Below, piece after piece: positions 1 to 5,345 of a stretch of DNA of 5,345 bases (its first letter is position 1; the number at the start of each line of letters is the position of its first letter). Origin of the DNA: Chlorobiota bacterium (GTDB lineage: Bacteria > Bacteroidota > Bacteroidia > Bacteroidales > JAADGE01); the NCBI GenBank assembly GCA_030592825.1, contig JAUVIG010000285.1:1-5345 (forward strand), in the 5' to 3' direction. Under the pieces are notes generated by a model. The model searched no databases. It had not been told where the DNA came from and saw only the letters and a list, made by a program, of their open reading frames with translations. The position numbers and the translations under genes were made by a program.

Positions 1-231
1 ATTAGAGAGAAATATGATAATGAAGAAATCGTTTTAGTAAAATCAATTCTTACAAACGGTGTTTTAAACAATGAATTTGATATTGAAGATGAAGAACAAA
101 CTGCTATTGTGATCGTAACTGCACTTAAAGGTCTTGAATTACCAATTTTTATTAACAGTAAATATATAGAGTTGAAACAAAGATTAGATTTTATGATTAG
201 TGTATTAATACGAGGAATAGAGAAAAGGTAA
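1..231 (+). CDS. TetR/AcrR-family transcriptional regulator, C-terminal fragment (5' end outside the window)
   Basis: The reading frame is open from the first base and stops at TAA 229-231, giving 76 residues. No DNA-binding domain is visible, because the start lies upstream of the window. The call rests on similarity to the C-terminal ligand-binding domain of the complete TetR protein at 4552-5142. Here residues 42-51 read LKGLELPIFI and there residues 164-173 read LKGMEIPFFL. Both are followed by a polar loop with a Lys-Tyr pair, then a last helix ending VLIRGI here and ILIKGL there. In TetR proteins this part forms the effector pocket and dimer helices. The gene lies 59 bases upstream of the ketosynthase on the same strand, so it may control or be cotranscribed with the block. 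The family call is fairly secure by internal comparison; the ligand is unknown. Confidence 0.75.
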   Translation: MREKYDNEEIVLVKSILTNGVLNNEFDIEDEEQTAIVIVTALKGLELPIFINSKYIELKQRLDFMISVLIRGIEKR

Positions 232-260
232 TTTTTTTATCTGTAAACTGACTTATAAAC

Positions 261-337
261 CAAATAGTTCAAATTTTAAAAACAAACTTCATGTACATTA
301 ATTCTATTTCATATTATATCCCGGAACAAATAGTTCC
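261..337. promoter_or_regulatory. Possible operator: 10-base direct repeat around the ketosynthase start
   Basis: The 10-mer caaatagttc occurs at 261-270, in the leader 21 bases before the ATG, and again at 327-336 inside the first codons. The second copy is centred in a perfect palindrome (ggaac, five bases, gttcc; 323-337). A looser relative, acaaatacagtt, lies just before the TetR start at about 4536-4547. TetR regulators bind short palindromes close to their own and target promoters, so this could be an operator. In AT-rich DNA the match could also be chance, and the second copy encodes normal KAS III residues. No clear Bacteroidota -33/-7 promoter (TTTG, TAnnTTTG) is visible in 232-290. 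Confidence 0.2.
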
Positions 338-1235
338 AAACAGTTATTTCGAGGATAAAAACGGATTGTCTGATGAATGGATTACAAAACGAACCGGAAT
401 AAAAGAACGCAGAATAGCATCACCAAACGGAAATACCAACACAATGGCTGTTGATGCAGTAAAAAAAGCCGTTAAAATTCTTCCTTATTCAATTTCAGAT
501 ATTGATTTAATTGTAGGCGCAACATATACTCCGTTTGATACAGTTGCAGGTTTAGCACATTCAGTTCAAAATCACTTCAATATAAATAAAGCCAAAGCTG
601 TAACAATTACTTCGGCATGTTCTTCATTTGTAAATGCTGTTGAAATTGTTCAAGGATATTTTGCAATGAATAAAGCAGAAAAGGCATTAGTAATCGCATC
701 TGAACATAATACGGCATACACTAATGAAAATGATGAACAATCAGGACACCTTTGGGGTGACGGAGCTTCTGCCGTTTTTATTTCCAAAAATAAAACATCT
801 GACAACGATATTGAAATCATAGATGTTATCACAGAAGGCCTCGGAAATGTTGGTAAAGCATCAGAAGCAGTTTGTTTACGCCCTTTAAACGGCGGGATAA
901 AAATGCCATACGGTAAAGATGTTTTTATAAATGCAAATAATTATATGATAAGTGCTTTAACAGATATTCTTGAAAAAAACAATTTTTCAGTTAATGATTT
1001 GGATTATGTTATTCCGCATCAGGCAAATATTCGCATAATTGAACATATCAAAGAAGAATTAAATATTAGCGAAGAAAAAGCACTTGTTAATATTGATAAA
1101 TTAGGAAATACCGGTTGTGCAAGTACTCCGATTGCATTTTCTCAAAATCAAAATAAATTTCAAAAAGGAGATTTAATCGGAATTACAGTTTTCGGAGGAG
1201 GATACTCAAGCGGTGCAATTTTACTTAAAAAATAA
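291..1235 (+). CDS. 3-oxoacyl-[acyl-carrier-protein] synthase III (KAS III / FabH-like)
   Basis: This is a thiolase-fold condensing enzyme. The family joins an acyl-CoA starter to malonyl-ACP by decarboxylative Claisen condensation in the cytosol. The 314 residues match the family's usual length (E. coli FabH 317). The catalytic triad is intact: Cys110 in TSACSSF, His243 in IPHQANIR and Asn273 in LGNTGCAS, almost the same numbering as E. coli FabH (112/244/274). The CoA-contacting segment SDEWITKRTGIKERRIA (27-43) and the C-terminal FGGGYSSGAILLKK (301-314) are also typical. The start is supported because the first residues align with the usual FabH N-terminus; the leader is A/T-rich without a Shine-Dalgarno. 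Its setting, between a TetR regulator and lipid-tailoring-type genes, suggests a specialised FabH paralogue rather than the housekeeping copy. The symbol fabH is withheld for that reason. The starter-chain preference cannot be read from the sequence. Confidence 0.94.
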   Translation: MYINSISYYIPEQIVPNSYFEDKNGLSDEWITKRTGIKERRIASPNGNTNTMAVDAVKKAVKILPYSISDIDLIVGATYTPFDTVAGLAHSVQNHFNINKAKAVTITSACSSFVNAVEIVQGYFAMNKAEKALVIASEHNTAYTNENDEQSGHLWGDGASAVFISKNKTSDNDIEIIDVITEGLGNVGKASEAVCLRPLNGGIKMPYGKDVFINANNYMISALTDILEKNNFSVNDLDYVIPHQANIRIIEHIKEELNISEEKALVNIDKLGNTGCASTPIAFSQNQNKFQKGDLIGITVFGGGYSSGAILLKK

Positions 1236-1263
1236 TTTAAAATGAAACATCCATTCTAAAAAC

Positions 1264-1347
1264 TTAACACACAGGGGAATGACAAATGCATAAACAAGGT
1301 TTTATTTAAAGAAAAAGAGCTCGCATGCGGATGTTCCTATGTGGTAA
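1264..1347. repeat. Imperfect inverted repeat in the gap between ketosynthase and methyltransferase
   Basis: Bases 1264-1280 (beginning ttaacacacagg) can pair with 1331-1347 (ending cctatgtggtaa). Ten of the twelve outer positions are Watson-Crick pairs, and about 14 of 17 pair when G-T wobbles are counted. The interior holds small palindromes, gagctc (1317-1322) and cgcatgcg (1322-1329). The ends are TTAA-like, as in the better-preserved element at 4294-4521, so this could be a decayed MITE. It could also be an RNA hairpin that tunes expression of the downstream genes. No T-run follows the right arm, so an intrinsic terminator is unlikely. Confidence 0.45.
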
Positions 1348-1370
1348 TTAAAAACAATAAAAAAAGACAC

Positions 1371-2138
1371 ATGAAAGAAAAATTAAGAAGTATATTTTTT
1401 AAAATTTGGTATTGGTACATAAGTACTGTTGATAAAAATGCAGAAGTTATTTTTATGAATTACGGGTATTCGACCGGAAAAGAGGAATTAAAACTTGGAA
1501 AGAAAGATGAGAAAAACAGATATTCTATTCAATTGTATAATCATACGGCAACAGGCACAGATATAATAGAGAAAGACCTGTTGGAAGTAGGGTGCGGACG
1601 AGGCGGAGGATTATCATATATCAATCGAAATTTGTTACCAAAAAGTGTTATCGGTGTTGATTTGAATAAAAAAGCAATTGAATTTTGTAACAAATTTTAC
1701 AAGGAGGCAAATAGTACATTTTTGCAGGCAAATGCACAAACCTTACCTTTTGAAGATAACTCCTTTGATGTAGTGTTAAATGTAGAATCATCACATCGTT
1801 ACCCTCAAGCTGAATTATTTTTTAATGAAGTTTATCGTGTATTGAAACCGGGCGGATACTTTTTGTTTGCCGATTTCAGGTATAATTTTGAAATTGATGA
1901 ATTAAAACTGCAACTAAAAAATTCTAATCTGCAAGTTGAAAAAAAACAAGATATTACTCCAAATGTTGTTAAAGCATTAAAATTTGCAACACCCGGCAGA
2001 GAAATATTAATAAAAAAAATAGCTCCGAAATTATTACAAAATTTAGCTAAACAATTTGCGGCAACTGTGGGAACTCCTACTTATAATAAATTCTTAACAC
2101 GTAAGTTTTTATATGTCTGTTATGTTTTAAAAAAATAA
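1371..2138 (+). CDS. SAM-dependent methyltransferase, similar to phthiotriol/phenolphthiotriol dimycocerosate O-methyltransferases
   Basis: This is a class I (Rossmann-fold) methyltransferase of 255 residues. Motif I is LLEVGCGRGGG (70-80), the acidic ribose-binding residue is Asp97 in VIGVDLN, the adenine-side segment is AQTLPFEDNSFDVV (122-135), and the post-II motif is VLKPGGYFLFADFR (157-170). FMNYGY (28-33), YSIQLYNHTA (51-60) and NVESSHRYP (137-145) recall, from memory, the mycobacterial enzyme family that O-methylates the phthiocerol chain of PDIM (Rv2952, about 270 residues). This suggests a hydroxyl on a lipid or polyketide chain as substrate, but that is inference. The N-terminus (FFKIWYWYIS, 9-18) is aromatic and could touch a membrane. 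ATG 1371 is preferred; an in-frame GTG at 1341 would add 10 residues but lies inside the inverted-repeat arm. The next gene starts 27 bases downstream, so an operon is likely. Confidence 0.9.
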   Translation: MKEKLRSIFFKIWYWYISTVDKNAEVIFMNYGYSTGKEELKLGKKDEKNRYSIQLYNHTATGTDIIEKDLLEVGCGRGGGLSYINRNLLPKSVIGVDLNKKAIEFCNKFYKEANSTFLQANAQTLPFEDNSFDVVLNVESSHRYPQAELFFNEVYRVLKPGGYFLFADFRYNFEIDELKLQLKNSNLQVEKKQDITPNVVKALKFATPGREILIKKIAPKLLQNLAKQFAATVGTPTYNKFLTRKFLYVCYVLKK

Positions 2139-2165
2139 TTATTAAACAAAACAAAAGTTTAAAAA

Positions 2166-3287
2166 ATGGGAATTAATATAAAAGAAATATCAAGCAAAAA
2201 TGAATTAAGAGGATTTGTTAAATTCCCCGATAAATTATATTTCGGTAACAAATTCTATATTCCTGCATTACATAAAGCCGAATTAAATACTCTTGATGAA
2301 AATCAAAATCCGGAATTTGAATTTTGTGAAGCAAAAAATTGGCTAGCATATATAAGCAATGAAATTGTAGGTAGAGTAGCGGGTATAATAAATCATAACT
2401 ATAACAAAAAAACAAATAAAAAGTATGTTCGTTTCGGGTGGTTAGATTTTATTGAAAATGAAAGAGTTCTTCAAGAACTGATGCATGCTGTTGAAACATG
2501 GGGAGAACAAAACAATGCAGAATTCATCCACGGTCCGCTTGGTTTTTCATCTTTTGATGCTTCCGGTGTACTGATTGAAGGATTTAATGAATTACCTACA
2601 TCTTTTGCTCATTATAATTTTCCTTACTATCCTAAATTCATAGAAGAATTGGGATATGAGAAAGATGTAGATTGGATTGAATTTAATGTAAAAGTTCCTG
2701 AATCTGTACCCGAAAATTTTGTAAGAATAGCTGATTTAGTAAAGAATAAATACAAATTTCACAGTGCCGAACTAAAAAACAAAAAAGATTTATTAAAATA
2801 TTCATCCCAAATATTTAAACTTTTAAATGATGAATATAAAGACATTTATGCTTTTTCAGAATTAACAAAAAAGCAAATTATAGAATTAAAGAAACAATTT
2901 ATCTCATTTCTTAATCCTAAATATGTATCGATTATTTTGAGTACAACAAATAAAGTAGTCGCTTTCGGAATTACAATGCCGTCACTCTCAAAAGCATTGC
3001 AAAAATCTAAAGGCAGACTTTTTCCTTTTGGTTTTATTAGAGTATTGTATGCTTTACGAAAAAATGATACAGCAGATACATTACTCATTGCAATACAAAA
3101 AGAATATCAGGACAAAGGAATTAATGCATTAATTTTTAGTGATATAATGAACACATTTATTAAAAAAGGAATTACAAATCTTGAAACAACACGTGAGTTG
3201 GAAAACAATCTCAAAGTTAAACAACTGTGGAGTCGTTTCGAGCATAAACAGCATAAAAGAGCAAGATGTTATATTAAAAAATTATAA
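2166..3287 (+). CDS. GNAT-fold-like acyltransferase of unproven substrate (possible N-acyltransferase of the bacterial ceramide-synthase type)
   Basis: The 373 residues look like two GNAT-like halves. The first has the strand-turn pattern NEIVGRVAGIINHNYN (65-80), then VRFGWLDF (88-95) and a conserved-looking HGPLGFSSFDASGVLIEGF (122-140). The second runs KYVSIILSTTNKVVAFGIT (252-270), a basic stretch MPSLSKALQKSKGR (271-284), DTLLIAIQKEYQDKG (304-318) and a final LETTRELENNLKVKQLW (339-355). This layout recalls a widespread family often annotated as a hypothetical GNAT or YghO-like protein. To my recollection, the bacterial ceramide synthase bCerS of Caulobacter belongs to a related group. 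That link is from memory and not proven here. No signal peptide or membrane segment is seen, so the protein is probably cytosolic. It stops 2 bases before the SDR start, so the two are probably coupled. Acyl transfer to an amine of a lipid precursor is a reasonable guess. Confidence 0.7.
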   Translation: MGINIKEISSKNELRGFVKFPDKLYFGNKFYIPALHKAELNTLDENQNPEFEFCEAKNWLAYISNEIVGRVAGIINHNYNKKTNKKYVRFGWLDFIENERVLQELMHAVETWGEQNNAEFIHGPLGFSSFDASGVLIEGFNELPTSFAHYNFPYYPKFIEELGYEKDVDWIEFNVKVPESVPENFVRIADLVKNKYKFHSAELKNKKDLLKYSSQIFKLLNDEYKDIYAFSELTKKQIIELKKQFISFLNPKYVSIILSTTNKVVAFGITMPSLSKALQKSKGRLFPFGFIRVLYALRKNDTADTLLIAIQKEYQDKGINALIFSDIMNTFIKKGITNLETTRELENNLKVKQLWSRFEHKQHKRARCYIKKL

Positions 3288-3289
3288 TT

Positions 3290-4201
3290 ATGAGCAACAT
3301 AAAAAAACTTTTTTTTAATAAAGGTTTATTAAAAAAATATAATTTATCGTTCCCTAAAATTAAAAATCGTGAAAAGGTAATACAAGGCGGACAAAAATTC
3401 AAAGATAAAGTTGTAATTATTACCGGAGCTTCTTCCGGTATCGGGAAAGCATGTGCCTTTGAATTTGCAGAAAAAGGAGCAACTGTTGTTCTTGCTGCAA
3501 GAAGAATAGATAAATTAAGAAAAATTGAAGAAACAATCAATAATCAAGGAGGAAAAACATTGATTGTAAAAACTGATGTAAAAGAAATTGACGATTGCAT
3601 AAATTTAATAGATAAAACAGTTGAAAAATACGGAAAAATAGATGTTCTTATCAATAATGCAGGTATTTCAATGAGAGCATCTTTTGAAGATTTGGATTTA
3701 ACTGTTATAAAAGAACTGATGGATACCAATTTCTTCGGTGCTGTTTATTGCACTAAGTTTGCTTTACCTTATTTATTAAAACAAAAGGGAACTGTAATCG
3801 GTATATCTTCAATATCGGGCCTTACACCCTTACCCGGCAGAACAGGTTACAGTGCATCGAAACATGCAATGGACGGTTTTTTAAATACATTAAGACTGGA
3901 AAACATAAAGAAAGGACTGAATGTATTAGTTGTACACCCGGGTTTTACAAGTTCAAATATTAGAAATACGGCATTGAACAAAATGGGCATACCCCAAAAA
4001 GAATCACCCAGAGATGAAGAAAAAATGATGTCTTCTGAAAGAGTAGCACAAATTATTGCAAAAGCTGCTTATAAACGAGAGCGAGATTTAATTTTAACTC
4101 CACAGGGAAGGCTTGTTGTATGGTTGCACAAAAATTTCCCGAGCTTTACTGACAGAATATTACTAAACGAAATGGCAAAAGAACCTGATGCTCCCATATA
4201 A
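3290..4201 (+). CDS. Short-chain dehydrogenase/reductase (SDR), NADP(H)-type, lipid-ketone-reductase-like
   Basis: This is a classical SDR of 303 residues. It has the dinucleotide-binding motif TGASSGIG (45-52), Asp96-Val97 after strand 3, NNAG (122-125), Asn147 and catalytic Ser174, Tyr187 and Lys191 (YSASK), followed by HPGFTSSNI (216-224). The basic pair Arg71-Arg72 after the second strand favours NADP(H) over NAD(H). About 36 residues precede the Rossmann fold and are rich in Lys and hydrophobics, longer than the bare SDR core. The C-terminal segment (about 260-303) is also extended, as in SDRs of the DHRS7 and 3-ketosphinganine reductase type that act on lipid ketones. The start follows the upstream stop by two bases, consistent with translational coupling. 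Beside a ketosynthase, reduction of a beta-keto chain is plausible. The exact substrate is unknown. Confidence 0.93.
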   Translation: MSNIKKLFFNKGLLKKYNLSFPKIKNREKVIQGGQKFKDKVVIITGASSGIGKACAFEFAEKGATVVLAARRIDKLRKIEETINNQGGKTLIVKTDVKEIDDCINLIDKTVEKYGKIDVLINNAGISMRASFEDLDLTVIKELMDTNFFGAVYCTKFALPYLLKQKGTVIGISSISGLTPLPGRTGYSASKHAMDGFLNTLRLENIKKGLNVLVVHPGFTSSNIRNTALNKMGIPQKESPRDEEKMMSSERVAQIIAKAAYKRERDLILTPQGRLVVWLHKNFPSFTDRILLNEMAKEPDAPI

Positions 4202-4293
4202 ATTTTCTAACAAGCAGATTATTAAAACAATACTGAAACTAAATTTTAAATATTGAAAACATTATCAGAAAAAATACAAGTTAAAATACATTA

Positions 4294-4521
4294 TTAACCC
4301 GCATTATTCATGCGATTAGCTTTGTGTAGATGCGAGGCGTCAAAACCCGCAGACATATCTTTTATATTTCAAGGGTTTTGCAACGAAGCATATGCACAAA
4401 GATAATTGCAAGCGACACCCAAATTTGAGTATGTAGTTTTATTGTGTATTTACATATAATGAATTAACAGACAGAAAGTTAGTGGCATTATAATATTGAA
4501 GTGGTGAATAATGCGGGTTAA
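4294..4521. mobile_element. MITE-like element with perfect 17-base terminal inverted repeats and TTAA ends
   Basis: The left end, ttaacccgcattattca (4294-4310), is the exact reverse complement of the right end, tgaataatgcgggttaa (4505-4521), with no mismatch in 17 bases. The whole is 228 bases and has no transposase, as in miniature inverted-repeat transposable elements. The outermost TTAA is self-complementary, so it may be part of the repeat or a 4-base target duplication around a 220-base core starting CCCGC. A third copy of aacccgca lies at 4344-4351. Together with the hairpin at 4312-4409, this suggests a structured element mobilised by a transposase elsewhere in the genome. It separates the SDR gene from the TetR-exporter pair, so it may have broken a former operon or supplied a promoter. 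An alternative is a structured non-coding RNA or a repeated intergenic palindrome of another kind. Confidence 0.72.
4312..4409. repeat. Long imperfect hairpin just inside the left end of the MITE-like element
   Basis: Bases 4312-4333 pair with 4388-4409: 18 of 22 positions are Watson-Crick and two more are G-T wobbles. The core ctttgtg (4320-4326) with cacaaag (4395-4401) is perfect. A second perfect stem, caaaaccc (4341-4348) with gggttttg (4373-4380), is nested inside and leaves a 24-base AT-rich loop. The two stems stack with a small internal loop. This could be a transposition-related subterminal structure or a folded transcript. It lies only one base inside the left terminal repeat and has no counterpart on the right side, so the element is asymmetric. 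Confidence 0.65.
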
Positions 4522-4551
4522 ATATGTACGGAAAAACAAATACAGTTAATT

Positions 4552-5142
4552 ATGGCAGAAGATAAAATTGATACAACACGAGAGAAAATTTTACAAGTGG
4601 CGGATAAGCTGTTTGGTCGCTACGGGTTTTATAAAACATCAATGGACGAGATTGCAAAAATAGCGAGAAAAGCAAAAGGTTCTTTATATTATCATTTTAA
4701 AAGTAAAGATGAGTTATTTAAGGAGGTCGTAGCTTTAGAAATTAAGAATTTAAAATCTCAATTAACTGTTATAGTAAATGACAAAAATTTACGTGCAGAT
4801 ATAAAAATTAAGAAATATCTGATTAAAAGAATGGAAGTTTTAAATTCTGCTGCAAATTATCATGAAACATTAAAAGCAGATTTTTTTGAACATTTTAGTT
4901 TTATTGATAATCTGAGAGATGAATTGGATATCTGGGAAAAAGCCCAAATTCATAAAATTTTACAACAAGGTGGTGATGAAGGTATTTTTGAAAAACAAAA
5001 CGGAGAAACAGAAGCCTTGCTTGATGTTTTTATAATGGTATTAAAAGGTATGGAGATACCGTTTTTTTTACAAGCTAAGTATAATCAATATTCGCCGTAT
5101 TTTGATGAATTATTGAAAATATTAATAAAAGGATTGTCATAA
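4552..5142 (+). CDS. TetR/AcrR-family transcriptional regulator
   Basis: The 196 residues are a usual TetR length. The N-terminal helix-turn-helix spans about residues 9-56: TREKILQVADKLFGRYGF leads into TSMDEIAKIA (29-38), then the recognition helix and the family-typical SLYYHFKSKDELF (44-56). The remainder is a helical ligand-binding and dimerisation domain, ending LKGMEIPFFL (164-173) and ILIKGL (190-195), which matches the fragment at 1-231. TetR proteins are usually repressors released by a small ligand; a neighbouring exporter is a common target. The exporter starts 64 bases downstream on the same strand, so the pair is probably cotranscribed and self-regulated. The upstream gap contains the MITE-like element, which ends 30 bases before the ATG, so promoter and operator may partly lie within it. 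The ligand, perhaps an acyl-CoA or lipid, is a guess. Confidence 0.94.
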   Translation: MAEDKIDTTREKILQVADKLFGRYGFYKTSMDEIAKIARKAKGSLYYHFKSKDELFKEVVALEIKNLKSQLTVIVNDKNLRADIKIKKYLIKRMEVLNSAANYHETLKADFFEHFSFIDNLRDELDIWEKAQIHKILQQGGDEGIFEKQNGETEALLDVFIMVLKGMEIPFFLQAKYNQYSPYFDELLKILIKGLS

Positions 5143-5206
5143 TTTCTTTTATCTCAAAATTTACTGTAAAAAGGAATAATAAATTATACTTTAAAAAGAA
5201 TTAAGA

Positions 5207-5345
5207 ATGAAAAGATTTGCAGAACTGACAGTAAAATTTAATTGGTTAATAATTATTGTTGTATTAGGGCTAACCGCTTTTTTTGGTTATCAACTTAAGA
5301 ACATAGAAATTGATGCTGATGTTATAAATTCATTGCCCGATGATG
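5207..5345 (+). CDS. RND-superfamily (MMPL-type) exporter, N-terminal fragment (3' end outside the window)
   Basis: Only 46 complete codons are visible from ATG 5207. They begin MKRFAELTVKFNWLIIIVV, giving a short basic amphipathic start, one hydrophobic segment (about residues 12-28) and then a periplasmic entry NIEIDADVINSLPDD. This last motif, a short strand followed by Asp-rich sequence and Leu-Pro, is typical of the first transmembrane helix and start of the porter domain in MMPL/HpnN-like RND proteins of Bacteroidota. Such proteins have about 12 membrane helices and often move lipids or hydrophobic compounds across the inner membrane, powered by the proton gradient. The position behind a TetR gene and a lipid-enzyme block fits lipid export. 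The family call rests on few residues; the substrate is inferred from context only. Confidence 0.72.
   Translation, partial: MKRFAELTVKFNWLIIIVVLGLTAFFGYQLKNIEIDADVINSLPDD

Larger units (their letters stand above)
4202..4551. other. Intergenic stretch without a gene
   Basis: No credible coding frame is seen in these 350 bases. The central 228 bases are an inverted-repeat element with a strong internal hairpin, annotated separately. The left flank (4202-4293) is plain AT-rich sequence with no clear terminator hairpin. The right flank (4522-4551) is the short leader of the TetR gene. Two TATAAT-like hexamers (4455-4460 and about 4489-4494) inside the element could act as -10 boxes for the downstream genes, but no convincing -35 or -33 partner goes with them. 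Confidence 0.6.

Noticed and set aside
650..832. Open frame on the minus strand inside the ketosynthase
   Set aside because: It lies wholly within a well-supported gene on the other strand and encodes no recognisable family.
1341..1370. GTG at 1341 as the methyltransferase start
   Set aside because: The added 10 residues are Lys/Asn-rich and unlike a family N-terminus, the codon lies in an inverted-repeat arm, and ATG 1371 gives a normal length. It is kept only as an alternative.
2218..2415. Open frame on the minus strand inside the GNAT-like gene
   Set aside because: Its composition (Tyr-, Leu- and Cys-rich) is what the reverse strand of an AT-rich gene gives; there is no domain and no own leader.
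2846..3088. Open frame on the minus strand inside the GNAT-like gene
   Set aside because: It is fully overlapped by a better-supported gene and has no recognisable domain.
3274..3729. Two open frames on the minus strand over the SDR gene
   Set aside because: They mirror the SDR Rossmann coding sequence; the + strand has intact SDR motifs.
4202..4293. Intrinsic terminator after the SDR gene
   Set aside because: There is no GC-rich stem followed by a T-run in the region; only AT-rich sequence is present.
4294..4521. Integron attC site
   Set aside because: The right end contains GTTAAAT, which fits the GTTRRRY core, but the left end (tattaac) does not fit RYYYAAC, and 228 bases with perfect ends is not the usual attC layout. 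No integrase or cassette array is seen.
1..5345. Dialkylresorcinol or flexirubin-type cluster
   Set aside because: Only one ketosynthase of plain FabH type is present. No aromatase, ACP, ammonia-lyase or further KAS genes are visible in the window.
1..5345. CRISPR array, tRNA or rRNA genes
   Set aside because: No regularly spaced repeats, cloverleaf-like segments or conserved rRNA stretches were found by eye.

Overview
The window is AT-rich, with every gene on the + strand. The starts lack Shine-Dalgarno sequences and sit instead behind A/T-rich leaders. That, together with the protein style (an FabH paralogue, a GNAT-like lipid-type protein and an MMPL/RND exporter beside TetR regulators), suggests Bacteroidota, probably a Bacteroidales-like organism. 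The taxon is inferred; no marker gene is present.

Layout. Bases 1-231 hold the C-terminal end of a TetR-type regulator. After 59 bases comes a complete beta-ketoacyl-ACP synthase III (291-1235) with its Cys-His-Asn triad. A 135-base gap containing an imperfect 84-base inverted repeat precedes a class I SAM methyltransferase (1371-2138) that resembles the mycobacterial phthiotriol dimycocerosate (PDIM) O-methyltransferase family. A tandem GNAT-like acyltransferase of unproven substrate (2166-3287) follows. It is nearly fused to an NADP-type short-chain dehydrogenase (3290-4201), with 2 bases between them. The 350-base gap 4202-4551 is mostly a 228-base element with perfect 17-base terminal inverted repeats ending in TTAA and a strong internal hairpin, which looks like a MITE. 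A complete TetR regulator (4552-5142) and the first 46 codons of an RND/MMPL-type exporter (from 5207) close the window.

How the genes may work together (inference). Acyl-chain condensation (KAS III), ketone reduction or alcohol oxidation (SDR), acyl transfer (GNAT-like) and O-methylation (methyltransferase) make a plausible set for a specialised lipid. The RND protein would move that lipid or an intermediate, and a TetR regulator would sense acyl or lipid ligands. The two TetR proteins share a similar C-terminal domain, so they look like paralogues flanking the enzyme block. No serine palmitoyltransferase, acyl carrier protein or acyl-CoA ligase is visible here, so the product cannot be named from this window.
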